A stretch of DNA of 64,000 bases from Tritrichomonas musculus. Its lineage: Eukaryota > Parabasalia > Tritrichomonadida > Tritrichomonadidae. The stretch covers positions 951,501-1,015,500 of the forward strand of contig JAPFFF010000049.1 in assembly GCA_039105265.1 (NCBI GenBank). The letters run 5' to 3'. The notes beneath the pieces are model-generated. The model made no database searches, was not told the DNA's origin, and was given only the letters and a program-made list of their open reading frames with translations. A program made the position numbers and the translations under genes. Below, in pieces: positions 16,852 through 30,961 of this stretch. How positions within the stretch are numbered: position 1 is the first letter of the stretch; each line of letters starts with the position of its first letter.

Positions 16852-19800
16852 AGATGCCGCCTTCAGCCAGGCCAGGATGGTTGAGGGCGGCATCATCAAT
16901 TAATTATATCGACAGATGCCGCCTTCAGCCAGGCCAGGATGGTTGAGGGCGGCATCATCAATTAATTATATCGACAGATGCCGCCTTCAGCCAGGCCAGG
17001 ATGGTTGAGGGCGGCATCATCAATTAATTATATCGACAGATGCCGCCTTCAGCCAGGCCAGGATGGTTGAGGGCGACATCATCAATCAATTATATCGACA
17101 GATGCCGCCTTCAGCCAGGCCAGGATGGTTGAGGGCGGCATCATCAATTAATTATATCGACAGATGCCGCCTTCAGCCAGGCCAGGATGGTTGAGGGCGG
17201 CATCATCAATCAATTATATCGACAGATGCCGCCTTCAGCCAGGCCAGGATGGTTGAGGGCGGCATCATCAATTAATTATATCGACAGATGCCGCCTTCAG
17301 CCAGGCCAGGATGGTTGAGGGCGGCATCATCAATTAATTATATCGACAGATGCCGCCTTCAGCCAGGCCAGGATGGTTGAGGGCGGCATCATCAATTAAT
17401 TATATCGACAGATGCCGCCTTCAGCCAGGCCAGGATGGTTGAGGGCGGCATCATCAATCAATTATATCGACAGATGCCGCCTTCAGCCAGGCCAGGATGG
17501 TTGAGGGCGGCATCATCAATTAATTATATCGACAGATGCCGCCTTCAGCCAGGCCAGGATGGTTGAGGGCGGTATCATCAATTAATTATATCGACAGATG
17601 CCGCCTTCAGCCAGGCCAGGATGGTTGAGGGCGGCATCATCAATCAATTATATCGACAGATGCCGCCTTCAGCCAGGCCAGGATGGTTGAGGGCGGCATC
17701 ATCAATCAATTATATCGACAGATGCCGCCTTCAGCCAGGCCAGGATGGTTGAGGGCGGTATCATCAATTAATTATATCGACAGATGCCGCCTTCAGCCAG
17801 GCCAGGATGGTTGAGGGCGGCATCGTCAATCAATTATATCGACAGATGCCGCCTTCAGCCAGGCCAGGATGGTTGAGGGCGGCATCATCAATCAATTATA
17901 TCGACAGATGCCGCCTTCAGCCAGGCCAGGATGGTTGAGGGCGGCATCATCAATTAATTATATCGACAGATGCCGCCTTCAGCCAGGCCAGGATGGTTGA
18001 GGGCGGCATCATCAATCAATTATATCGACAGATGCCGCCTTCAGCCAGGCCAGGATGGTTGAGGGCGGCATCATCAATCAATTATATCGACAGATGCCGC
18101 CTTCAGCCAGGCCAGGATGGTTGAGGGCGGTATCATCAATTAATTATATCGACAGATGCCGCCTTCAGCCAGGCCAGGATGGTTGAGGGCGGCATCATCA
18201 ATCAATTATATCGACAGATGCCGCCTTCAGCCAGGCCAGGATGGTTGAGGGCGGCATCATCAATCAATTATATCGACAGATGCCGCCTTCAGCCAGGCCA
18301 GGATGGTTGAGGGCGGCATCGTCAATTAATTATATCGACAGATGCCGCCTTCAGCCAGGCCAGGATGGTTGAGGGCGGCATCGTCAATCAATTATATCGA
18401 CAGATGCCGCCTTCAGCCAGGCCAGGATGGTTGAGGGCGGCATCATCAATCAATTATATCGACAGATGCCGCCTTCAGCCAGGCCAGGATGGTTGAGGGC
18501 GGCATCATCAATCAATTATATCGACAGATGCCGCCTTCAGCCAGGCCAGGATGGTTGAGGGCGGTATCATCAATTAATTATATCGACAGATGCCGCCTTC
18601 AGCCAGGCCAGGATGGTTGAGGGCGGCATCATCAATCAATTATATTGACAGATGCCGCCTTCAGCCAGGCCAGGATGGTTGAGGGCGGCATCATCAATCA
18701 ATTATATCGACAGATGCCGCCTTCAGCCAGGCCAGGATGGTTGAGGGCGGCATCATCAATTAATTATATCGACAGATGCCGCCTTCAGCCAGGCCAGGAT
18801 GGTTGAGGGCGGCATCGTCAATCAATTATATCGACAGATGCCGCCTTCAGCCAGGCCAGGATGGTTGAGGGCGGCATCATCAATCAATTATATCGACAGA
18901 TGCCGCCTTCAGCCAGGCCAGGATGGTTGAGGGCGGCATCATCAATCAATTATATCGACAGATGCCGCCTTCAGCCAGGCCAGGATGGTTGAGGGCGGCA
19001 TCATCAATTAATTATATCGACAGATGCCGCCTTCAGCCAGGCCAGGATGGTTGAGGGCGGCATCGTCAATCAATTATATCGACAGATGCCGCCTTCAGCC
19101 AGGCCAGGATGGTTGAGGGCGGCATCATCAATCAATTATATCGACAGATGCCGCCTTCAGCCAGGCCAGGATGGTTGAGGGCGGCATCATCAATTAATTA
19201 TATCGACAGATGCCGCCTTCAGCCAGGCCAGGATGGTTGAGGGCGGCATCATCAATCAATTATATCGACAGATGCCGCCTTCAGCCAGGCCAGGATGGTT
19301 GAGGGCGGCATCATCAATCAATTATATCGACAGATGCCGCCTTCAGCCAGGCCAGGATGGTTGAGGGCGGTATCATCAATTAATTATATCGACAGATGCC
19401 GCCTTCAGCCAGGCCAGGATGGTTGAGGGCGGCATCATCAATCAATTATATCGACAGATGCCGCCTTCAGCCAGGCCAGGATGGTTGAGGGCGGCATCAT
19501 CAATCAATTATATCGACAGATGCCGCCTTCAGCCAGGCCAGGATGGTTGAGGGCGGCATCATCAATTAATTATATCGACAGATGCCGCCTTCAGCCAGGC
19601 CAGGATGGTTGAGGGCGGCATCGTCAATTAATTATATCGACAGATGCCGCCTTCAGCCAGGCCAGGATGGTTGAGGGCGGTATCATCAATTAATTATATC
19701 GACAGATGCCGCCTTCAGCCAGGCCAGGATGGTTGAGGGCGGCATCATCAATCAATTATATCGACAGATGCCGCCTTCAGCCAGGCCAGGATGGTTGAGG

Positions 19801-22800
19801 GCGGTATCATCAATTAATTATATCGACAGATGCCGCCTTCAGCCAGGCCAGGATGGTTGAGGGCGGCATCATCAATCAATTATATCGACAGATGCCGCCT
19901 TCAGCCAGGCCAGGATGGTTGAGGGCGGCATCATCAATCAATTATATCGACAGATGCCGCCTTCAGCCAGGCCAGGATGGTTGAGGGCGGCATCGTCAAT
20001 TAATTATATCGACAGATGCCGCCTTCAGCCAGGCCAGGATGGTTGAGGGCGGCATCATCAATTAATTATATCGACAGATGCCGCCTTCAGCCAGGCCAGG
20101 ATGGTTGAGGGCGGCATCATCAATCAATTATATCGACAGATGCCGCCTTCAGCCAGGCCAGGATGGTTGAGGGCGGCATCATCAATCAATTATATCGACA
20201 GATGCCGCCTTCAGCCAGGCCAGGATGGTTGAGGGCGGCATCGTCAATTAATTATATCGACAGATGCCGCCTTCAGCCAGGCCAGGATGGTTGAGGGCGG
20301 CATCGTCAATCAATTATATCGACAGATGCCGCCTTCAGCCAGGCCAGGATGGTTGAGGGCGGCATCATCAATTAATTATATCGACAGATGCCGCCTTCAG
20401 CCAGGCCAGGATGGTTGAGGGCGGCATCATCAATTAATTATATCGACAGATGCCGCCTTCAGCCAGGCCAGGATGGTTGAGGGCGGCATCATCAATCAAT
20501 TATATCGACAGATGCCGCCTTCAGCCAGGCCAGGATGGTTGAGGGCGGCATCATCAATCAATTATATCGACAGATGCCGCCTTCAGCCAGGCCAGGATGG
20601 TTGAGGGCGGTATCATCAATTAATTATATCGACAGATGCCGCCTTCAGCCAGGCCAGGATGGTTGAGGGCGGCATCGTCAATCAATTATATCGACAGATG
20701 CCGCCTTCAGCCAGGCCAGGATGGTTGAGGGCGGCATCATCAATCAATTATATCGACAGATGCCGCCTTCAGCCAGGCCAGGATGGTTGAGGGCGGCATC
20801 ATCAATTAATTATATCGACAGATGCCGCCTTCAGCCAGGCCAGGATGGTTGAGGGCGGCATCATCAATCAATTATATCGACAGATGCCGCCTTCAGCCAG
20901 GCCAGGATGGTTGAGGGCGGCATCATCAATCAATTATATCGACAGATGCCGCCTTCAGCCAGGCCAGGATGGTTGAGGGCGGCATCATCAATCAATTATA
21001 TCGACAGATGCCGCCTTCAGCCAGGCCAGGATGGTTGAGGGCGGCATCGTCAATCAATTATATCGACAGATGCCGCCTTCAGCCAGGCCAGGATGGTTGA
21101 GGGCGGCATCATCAATCAATTATATCGACAGATGCCGCCTTCAGCCAGGCCAGGATGGTTGAGGGCGGCATCGTCAATTAATTATATCGACAGATGCCGC
21201 CTTCAGCCAGGCCAGGATGGTTGAGGGCGGCATCATCAATCAATTATATCGACAGATGCCGCCTTCAGCCAGGCCAGGATGGTTGAGGGCGGCATCATCA
21301 ATCAATTATATCGACAGATGCCGCCTTCAGCCAGGCCAGGATGGTTGAGGGCGGTATCATCAATTAATTATATCGACAGATGCCGCCTTCAGCCAGGCCA
21401 GGATGGTTGAGGGCGGCATCGTCAATCAATTATATCGACAGATGCCGCCTTCAGCCAGGCCAGGATGGTTGAGGGCGGCATCATCAATCAATTATATCGA
21501 CAGATGCCGCCTTCAGCCAGGCCAGGATGGTTGAGGGCGGCATCATCAATTAATTATATCGACAGATGCCGCCTTCAGCCAGGCCAGGATGGTTGAGGGC
21601 GGCATCATCAATCAATTATATCGACAGATGCCGCCTTCAGCCAGGCCAGGATGGTTGAGGGCGGCATCATCAATCAATTATATCGACAGATGCCGCCTTC
21701 AGCCAGGCCAGGATGGTTGAGGGCGGTATCATCAATTAATTATATCGACAGATGCCGCCTTCAGCCAGGCCAGGATGGTTGAGGGCGGCATCATCAATCA
21801 ATTATATCGACAGATGCCGCCTTCAGCCAGGCCAGGATGGTTGAGGGCGGCATCATCAATCAATTATATCGACAGATGCCGCCTTCAGCCAGGCCAGGAT
21901 GGTTGAGGGCGGCATCATCAATTAATTATATCGACAGATGCCGCCTTCAGCCAGGCCAGGATGGTTGAGGGCGGCATCGTCAATCAATTATATCGACAGA
22001 TGCCGCCTTCAGCCAGGCCAGGATGGTTGAGGGCGGCATCATCAATCAATTATATCGACAGATGCCGCCTTCAGCCAGGCCAGGATGGTTGAGGGCGGCA
22101 TCATCAATCAATTATATCGACAGATGCCGCCTTCAGCCAGGCCAGGATGGTTGAGGGCGGTATCATCAATTAATTATATCGACAGATGCCGCCTTCAGCC
22201 AGGCCAGGATGGTTGAGGGCGGCATCATCAATCAATTATATCGACAGATGCCGCCTTCAGCCAGGCCAGGATGGTTGAGGGCGGCATCATCAATCAATTA
22301 TATCGACAGATGCCGCCTTCAGCCAGGCCAGGATGGTTGAGGGCGGCATCATCAATTAATTATATCGACAGATGCCGCCTTCAGCCAGGCCAGGATGGTT
22401 GAGGGCGGCATCGTCAATCAATTATATCGACAGATGCCGCCTTCAGCCAGGCCAGGATGGTTGAGGGCGGCATCATCAATCAATTATATCGACAGATGCC
22501 GCCTTCAGCCAGGCCAGGATGGTTGAGGGCGGCATCATCAATCAATTATATCGACAGATGCCGCCTTCAGCCAGGCCAGGATGGTTGAGGGCGGTATCAT
22601 CAATTAATTATATCGACAGATGCCGCCTTCAGCCAGGCCAGGATGGTTGAGGGCGGCATCGTCAATCAATTATATCGACAGATGCCGCCTTCAGCCAGGC
22701 CAGGATGGTTGAGGGCGGCATCATCAATCAATTATATCGACAGATGCCGCCTTCAGCCAGGCCAGGATGGTTGAGGGCGGCATCGTCAATCAATTATATC

Positions 22801-23206
22801 GACAGATGCCGCCTTCAGCCAGGCCAGGATGGTTGAGGGCGGCATCATCAATTAATTATATCGACAGATGCCGCCTTCAGCCAGGCCAGGATGGTTGAGG
22901 GCGGCATCGTCAATCAATTATATCGACAGATGCCGCCTTCAGCCAGGCCAGGATGGTTGAGGGCGGCATCGTCAATTAATTATATCGACAGATGCCGCCT
23001 TCAGCCAGGCCAGGATGGTTGAGGGCGGCATCATCAATCAATTATATCGACAGATGCCGCCTTCAGCCAGGCCAGGATGGTTGAGGGCGGCATCATCAAT
23101 TAATTATATCGACAGATGCCGCCTTCAGCCAGGCCAGGATGGTTGAGGGCGGCATCATCAATCAATTATATCGACAGATGCCGCCTTCAGCCAGGCCAGG
23201 ATGGTT
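16852..23206. repeat. 62-bp satellite array 2 (102.5 copies)
   Basis: This is the longest array, 6,355 bp, which is exactly 102 units plus the 31-bp half unit. Units with T at position 40 recur at 6-, 7- or 13-unit distances (for example near 17759, 18131, 18565 and 19371), so the array has a higher-order pattern near 372 bp. One unit near 17075 has A at position 39, and one near 18646 has T at position 59. Confidence 0.95.
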
Positions 23207-23470
23207 ATGCATCCACCGAAAGAGAACTTTGAGATATTAATTAATCAAATATATTTCTAATATTGAAGACAATATGGTTATAATTAAATTTTATATTTTT
23301 ATTTTCTGTGATATTTATTCATTATTTATTTGTTTGTTTCACCGCTTTTTATTATTATTGTTTTCATCATTTATTTGTTTTATTAAAATAGAATTTTTTT
23401 ATAAACGGCGGAGCAAGTTTATATATTATATATATATAGACTCGATTATATATTATATATATATATTATA

Positions 23471-25539
23471 GTTAGTAGAAAAAAGTCTGTTTCTGGACAA
23501 AAGTCTGTTTCACTTCACATGTCGAAAAAAATAAGTTTTTTAAAACAATATAGAGAGTTTTCACTTTTTATTTATAATGAATATAAAATATTTATGTATA
23601 AATATTTTATTTAATTCAAGTAAATACTAATTTCTTTTATATTCATGAAAATTCCTTTATTCAATTTTGATAGGACAAAAAAAATAAAATCGTTAATTTT
23701 TCAAAAATTAAATAAGATTCAAGATTTATAATATAACATTTATATACTAATACTATTGATCTTCATTATATAAATTGTGTGAGAACTTAATTATTTGATA
23801 TTGACTCTTTTTTATACAATATCAAATATTCTGAAAATTTGAAAATTTTATATTAAAATCATACCTTTTAGGAAATGGCATGTTAATTAACTAATAAACA
23901 ATTTTAAGCTATTCATTAATATTCTATTTATTTTGGAGAATATCCTTTATACATTTGGATAAACGCCATTTTTTTAAAAAAATAAAAATTCAACAAATAT
24001 AATGATATTTTGTATTTAAGACACAATATTAAGTATTCTAAATATTTGATTGAGTATGTTTCATTTTATATGTTTAAATGCTTTATTATTTGATATTTTG
24101 GTGAAAATCATTGAAATCCATATTTTTAATAATTTCATATTTCCTTCCAATTCTTATTCATATTTTATTTATTTTATTTATTCAATAAGAAATATATCGT
24201 AGATGATTCTCAAATAATCTAATAATAATAAAAATTATAGATCGGATTCGTAAATATCATTCTTTTTTATTATATAATTTTAAGATGACCTCTTCTGCAG
24301 AGTTATCATAATCTACATATTTTGTTTATATAATATACTAATACGTGTATTTTGGTATAATAATATATAGAAATCACAGTATTTCATGAAAAATTCAGCT
24401 GGATAATGATGTTTATTTTAAGTTAATAATTTTTTGAATTCAAAAATGCTTATTTTACTATCTTCTGAGCTATTTTAAGCAATATAACTTCACTTTTTAT
24501 GAACAAGTTTTTCGTTCTTATTTACACTATATATATATAAAACATAATATAATTCTGCATTAATATTATCAGATATGATTATTTGGAAAAATTGAAATAA
24601 AGAATATAGATAAAGTTTTATTTGGAATATAAAAGATATATAATTATAATATATCCATAAGATAAAAAAATAGCCGAGAAATTTTCTAAAATTCAATTAT
24701 TTGCATTCATTTTTTTGTCATTTAAATAAATATTGAATATTTTATTCAATATTTCATTAATTAAAATAAGGTACTACTGTTTAGTTTGCTTCAAATTTAT
24801 TTGGGCATCTTTTAAAAATTAAAAGTAATATTAGCATGATACATAATTTGCAGAAATAATATTCATTTAATGATTTAGTTTCATCTTATTATATTGTAAC
24901 AAGCGAAAGTGATTACATAATAAGCACTAATGCATTTTTCTATGTTAATTAATTAAACAAGTATTCCATCCAATTCAATTTTTTCCATTTTTCATATCAA
25001 TGTCTGTATTTATTGATCTTAGACGATAATTTTTATATTAAAAATGAATAATTTTTAATTAGATTTTGATAATAATAAAAAAGAATAATTAGTATTTATA
25101 AATTTGATTTATCAATTATTTTACAGCCATTACTCTTTTTACTTACCATTTCTCTTTAATAAATGCTCATTTTTTCTTCAATTTTAAAAGATTTTTAGTA
25201 ATTGTTTCAAAAAGTTTGCCTTTGAACTTTTTGAGACTGATGCCAAAAGAAATATTTTAAATTATCTTAATAAAAACATAATAATATGAAGAAAAATTCC
25301 CATCAATTAAATATAAATATATATATAAATACAAATATAAAAAAGGAAAACATATGATAGTTTTTATCAATTATTTATATGATTTTATTTTTCCTTTAAA
25401 ATACTTTTTAATGGTATAAAAAATGATTGCATTTAATGCATTTTATTATTATAAATTTTCATGGAAAAATTATTATTCTATAATGAAGAAACAGTAGTGA
25501 AACAGACTTTTGTCCAGAAATTAACTTTTGTCCACTAAC
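23471..25539. mobile_element. 2,069-bp inverted-repeat element, copy 2
   Basis: It has the same length and ends as copy 1. The right flank reads TATATTATATATATAG rather than the pure TA run of copy 1, a one-base difference shared with copies 3 and 4. Confidence 0.65.
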
Positions 25540-25954
25540 TATATTATATATATAGACTCGATTTGAAAAAAGTGCATTTTTTTAAATTGCCTTTTTTTCA
25601 TCATTCCGCTTGAAAAAAACTTTTTAAAATATGAAAATTATGATATATATATAATTAAGAACTAAATTAATCTATTAAAATATTTATATCTTTTAAATAT
25701 AAAATACTTTTCTATCATTTTCACAGTCAAATAATTATTTTCTGCAAATAAGCAAGTAGTTATCTTTTATCAACTAGCTTTTCGTTTATTATTATGCAAA
25801 ATATGAGTATAAAAAAATTAATTTTTCATATATATTAAATATTTAGTTATATATTACCTATTTTTTATTTTCAATGGCAATTCAAAAATTAAATTAGTAG
25901 ATAAGATTTTTGAATTAATAATCGTAATTGAATAAAAGATTAATTACTGATTCC

Positions 25955-28900
25955 AGATGCCGCCTTCAGCCAGGCCAGGATGGTTGAGGGCGGCATCATC
26001 AATTAATTATATCGACAGATGCCGCCTTCAGCCAGGCCAGGATGGTTGAGGGCGGCATCGTCAATCAATTATATCGACAGATGCCGCCTTCAGCCAGGCC
26101 AGGATGGTTGAGGGCGGCATCATCAATTAATTATATCGACAGATGCCGCCTTCAGCCAGGCCAGGATGGTTGAGGGCGGCATCATCAATTAATTATATCG
26201 ACAGATGCCGCCTTCAGCCAGGCCAGGATGGTTGAGGGCGGCATCATCAATCAATTATATCGACAGATGCCGCCTTCAGCCAGGCCAGGATGGTTGAGGG
26301 CGGCATCATCAATCAATTATATCGACAGATGCCGCCTTCAGCCAGGCCAGGATGGTTGAGGGCGGTATCATCAATTAATTATATCGACAGATGCCGCCTT
26401 CAGCCAGGCCAGGATGGTTGAGGGCGGCATCGTCAATCAATTATATCGACAGATGCCGCCTTCAGCCAGGCCAGGATGGTTGAGGGCGGCATCATCAATC
26501 AATTATATCGACAGATGCCGCCTTCAGCCAGGCCAGGATGGTTGAGGGCGGCATCATCAATTAATTATATCGACAGATGCCGCCTTCAGCCAGGCCAGGA
26601 TGGTTGAGGGCGGCATCATCAATCAATTATATCGACAGATGCCGCCTTCAGCCAGGCCAGGATGGTTGAGGGCGGCATCATCAATCAATTATATCGACAG
26701 ATGCCGCCTTCAGCCAGGCCAGGATGGTTGAGGGCGGTATCATCAATTAATTATATCGACAGATGCCGCCTTCAGCCAGGCCAGGATGGTTGAGGGCGGC
26801 ATCGTCAATCAATTATATCGACAGATGCCGCCTTCAGCCAGGCCAGGATGGTTGAGGGCGGCATCATCAATCAATTATATCGACAGATGCCGCCTTCAGC
26901 CAGGCCAGGATGGTTGAGGGCGGCATCATCAATTAATTATATCGACAGATGCCGCCTTCAGCCAGGCCAGGATGGTTGAGGGCGGCATCATCAATCAATT
27001 ATATCGACAGATGCCGCCTTCAGCCAGGCCAGGATGGTTGAGGGCGGCATCATCAATCAATTATATCGACAGATGCCGCCTTCAGCCAGGCCAGGATGGT
27101 TGAGGGCGGTATCATCAATCAATTATATCGACAGATGCCGCCTTCAGCCAGGCCAGGATGGTTGAGGGCGGCATCGTCAATCAATTATATCGACAGATGC
27201 CGCCTTCAGCCAGGCCAGGATGGTTGAGGGCGGCATCATCAATCAATTATATCGACAGATGCCGCCTTCAGCCAGGCCAGGATGGTTGAGGGCGGCATCA
27301 TCAATTAATTATATCGACAGATGCCGCCTTCAGCCAGGCCAGGATGGTTGAGGGCGGCATCGTCAATCAATTATATCGACAGATGCCGCCTTCAGCCAGG
27401 CCAGGATGGTTGAGGGCGGCATCATCAATCAATTATATCGACAGATGCCGCCTTCAGCCAGGCCAGGATGGTTGAGGGCGGTATCATCAATTAATTATAT
27501 CGACAGATGCCGCCTTCAGCCAGGCCAGGATGGTTGAGGGCGGCATCGTCAATCAATTATATCGACAGATGCCGCCTTCAGCCAGGCCAGGATGGTTGAG
27601 GGCGGCATCATCAATCAATTATATCGACAGATGCCGCCTTCAGCCAGGCCAGGATGGTTGAGGGCGGCATCATCAATCAATTATATCGACAGATGCCGCC
27701 TTCAGCCAGGCCAGGATGGTTGAGGGCGGCATCATCAATTAATTATATCGACAGATGCCGCCTTCAGCCAGGCCAGGATGGTTGAGGGCGGCATCATCAA
27801 TTAATTATATCGACAGATGCCGCCTTCAGCCAGGCCAGGATGGTTGAGGGCGACATCATCAATCAATTATATCGACAGATGCCGCCTTCAGCCAGGCCAG
27901 GATGGTTGAGGGCGGCATCATCAATTAATTATATCGACAGATGCCGCCTTCAGCCAGGCCAGGATGGTTGAGGGCGGCATCATCAATCAATTATATCGAC
28001 AGATGCCGCCTTCAGCCAGGCCAGGATGGTTGAGGGCGGCATCATCAATCAATTATATCGACAGATGCCGCCTTCAGCCAGGCCAGGATGGTTGAGGGCG
28101 GCATCATCAATTAATTATATCGACAGATGCCGCCTTCAGCCAGGCCAGGATGGTTGAGGGCGGCATCGTCAATCAATTATATCGACAGATGCCGCCTTCA
28201 GCCAGGCCAGGATGGTTGAGGGCGGCATCATCAATCAATTATATCGACAGATGCCGCCTTCAGCCAGGCCAGGATGGTTGAGGGCGGCATCATCAATCAA
28301 TTATATCGACAGATGCCGCCTTCAGCCAGGCCAGGATGGTTGAGGGCGGTATCATCAATTAATTATATCGACAGATGCCGCCTTCAGCCAGGCCAGGATG
28401 GTTGAGGGCGGCATCGTCAATCAATTATATCGACAGATGCCGCCTTCAGCCAGGCCAGGATGGTTGAGGGCGGCATCATCAATCAATTATATCGACAGAT
28501 GCCGCCTTCAGCCAGGCCAGGATGGTTGAGGGCGGCATCATCAATTAATTATATCGACAGATGCCGCCTTCAGCCAGGCCAGGATGGTTGAGGGCGGCAT
28601 CATCAATCAATTATATCGACAGATGCCGCCTTCAGCCAGGCCAGGATGGTTGAGGGCGGCATCATCAATCAATTATATCGACAGATGCCGCCTTCAGCCA
28701 GGCCAGGATGGTTGAGGGCGGTATCATCAATTAATTATATCGACAGATGCCGCCTTCAGCCAGGCCAGGATGGTTGAGGGCGGCATCATCAATCAATTAT
28801 ATCGACAGATGCCGCCTTCAGCCAGGCCAGGATGGTTGAGGGCGGCATCGTCAATCAATTATATCGACAGATGCCGCCTTCAGCCAGGCCAGGATGGTTG

Positions 28901-30697
28901 AGGGCGGCATCATCAATTAATTATATCGACAGATGCCGCCTTCAGCCAGGCCAGGATGGTTGAGGGCGGCATCGTCAATCAATTATATCGACAGATGCCG
29001 CCTTCAGCCAGGCCAGGATGGTTGAGGGCGGTATCATCAATTAATTATATCGACAGATGCCGCCTTCAGCCAGGCCAGGATGGTTGAGGGCGGCATCATC
29101 AATCAATTATATCGACAGATGCCGCCTTCAGCCAGGCCAGGATGGTTGAGGGCGGTATCATCAATTAATTATATCGACAGATGCCGCCTTCAGCCAGGCC
29201 AGGATGGTTGAGGGCGGCATCATCAATCAATTATATCGACAGATGCCGCCTTCAGCCAGGCCAGGATGGTTGAGGGCGGCATCATCAATCAATTATATCG
29301 ACAGATGCCGCCTTCAGCCAGGCCAGGATGGTTGAGGGCGGCATCGTCAATCAATTATATCGACAGATGCCGCCTTCAGCCAGGCCAGGATGGTTGAGGG
29401 CGGCATCATCAATCAATTATATCGACAGATGCCGCCTTCAGCCAGGCCAGGATGGTTGAGGGCGGCATCATCAATTAATTATATCGACAGATGCCGCCTT
29501 CAGCCAGGCCAGGATGGTTGAGGGCGGCATCGTCAATCAATTATATCGACAGATGCCGCCTTCAGCCAGGCCAGGATGGTTGAGGGCGGCATCATCAATC
29601 AATTATATCGACAGATGCCGCCTTCAGCCAGGCCAGGATGGTTGAGGGCGGCATCGTCAATCAATTATATCGACAGATGCCGCCTTCAGCCAGGCCAGGA
29701 TGGTTGAGGGCGGCATTGTCAATCAATTATATCGACAGATGCCGCCTTCAGCCAGGCCAGGATGGTTGAGGGCGGCATCATCAATCAATTATATCGACAG
29801 ATGCCGCCTTCAGCCAGGCCAGGATGGTTGAGGGCGGTATCATCAATTAATTATATCGACAGATGCCGCCTTCAGCCAGGCCAGGATGGTTGAGGGCGGC
29901 ATCATCAATCAATTATATCGACAGATGCCGCCTTCAGCCAGGCCAGGATGGTTGAGGGCGGCATCATCAATCAATTATATCGACAGATGCCGCCTTCAGC
30001 CAGGCCAGGATGGTTGAGGGCGGCATCGTCAATTAATTATATCGACAGATGCCGCCTTCAGCCAGGCCAGGATGGTTGAGGGCGGCATCGTCAATCAATT
30101 ATATCGACAGATGCCGCCTTCAGCCAGGCCAGGATGGTTGAGGGCGGCATCATCAATTAATTATATCGACAGATGCCGCCTTCAGCCAGGCCAGGATGGT
30201 TGAGGGCGGCATCATCAATCAATTATATCGACAGATGCCGCCTTCAGCCAGGCCAGGATGGTTGAGGGCGGTATCATCAATCAATTATATCGACAGATGC
30301 CGCCTTCAGCCAGGCCAGGATGGTTGAGGGCGGCATCATCAATCAATTATATCGACAGATGCCGCCTTCAGCCAGGCCAGGATGGTTGAGGGCGGCATCG
30401 TCAATCAATTATATCGACAGATGCCGCCTTCAGCCAGGCCAGGATGGTTGAGGGCGGCATCGTCAATTAATTATATCGACAGATGCCGCCTTCAGCCAGG
30501 CCAGGATGGTTGAGGGCGGCATCATCAATTAATTATATCGACAGATGCCGCCTTCAGCCAGGCCAGGATGGTTGAGGGCGGCATCATCAATTAATTATAT
30601 CGACAGATGCCGCCTTCAGCCAGGCCAGGATGGTTGAGGGCGGCATCATCAATCAATTATATCGACAGATGCCGCCTTCAGCCAGGCCAGGATGGTT
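25955..30697. repeat. 62-bp satellite array 3 (76.5 copies)
   Basis: The array is 4,743 bp, exactly 76 units plus the half unit. Six-unit (372-bp) higher-order blocks are clear at 26360-27110. A rare variant with T at position 43 occurs near 29717 and one with A at position 39 near 27852. Both recur 7,491 bp further on in array 4. Confidence 0.95.
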
Positions 30698-30961
30698 ATG
30701 CATCCACCGAAAGAGAACTTTGAGATATTAATTAATCAAATATATTTCTAATATTGAAGACAATATGGTTATAATTAAATTTTATATTTTTATTTTCTGT
30801 GATATTTATTCATTATTTATTTGTTTGTTTCACCGCTTTTTATTATTATTGTTTTCATCATTTATTTGTTTTATTAAAATAGAATTTTTTTATAAACGGC
30901 GGAGCAAGTTTATATATTATATATATATAGACTCGATTATATATTATATATATATATTATA

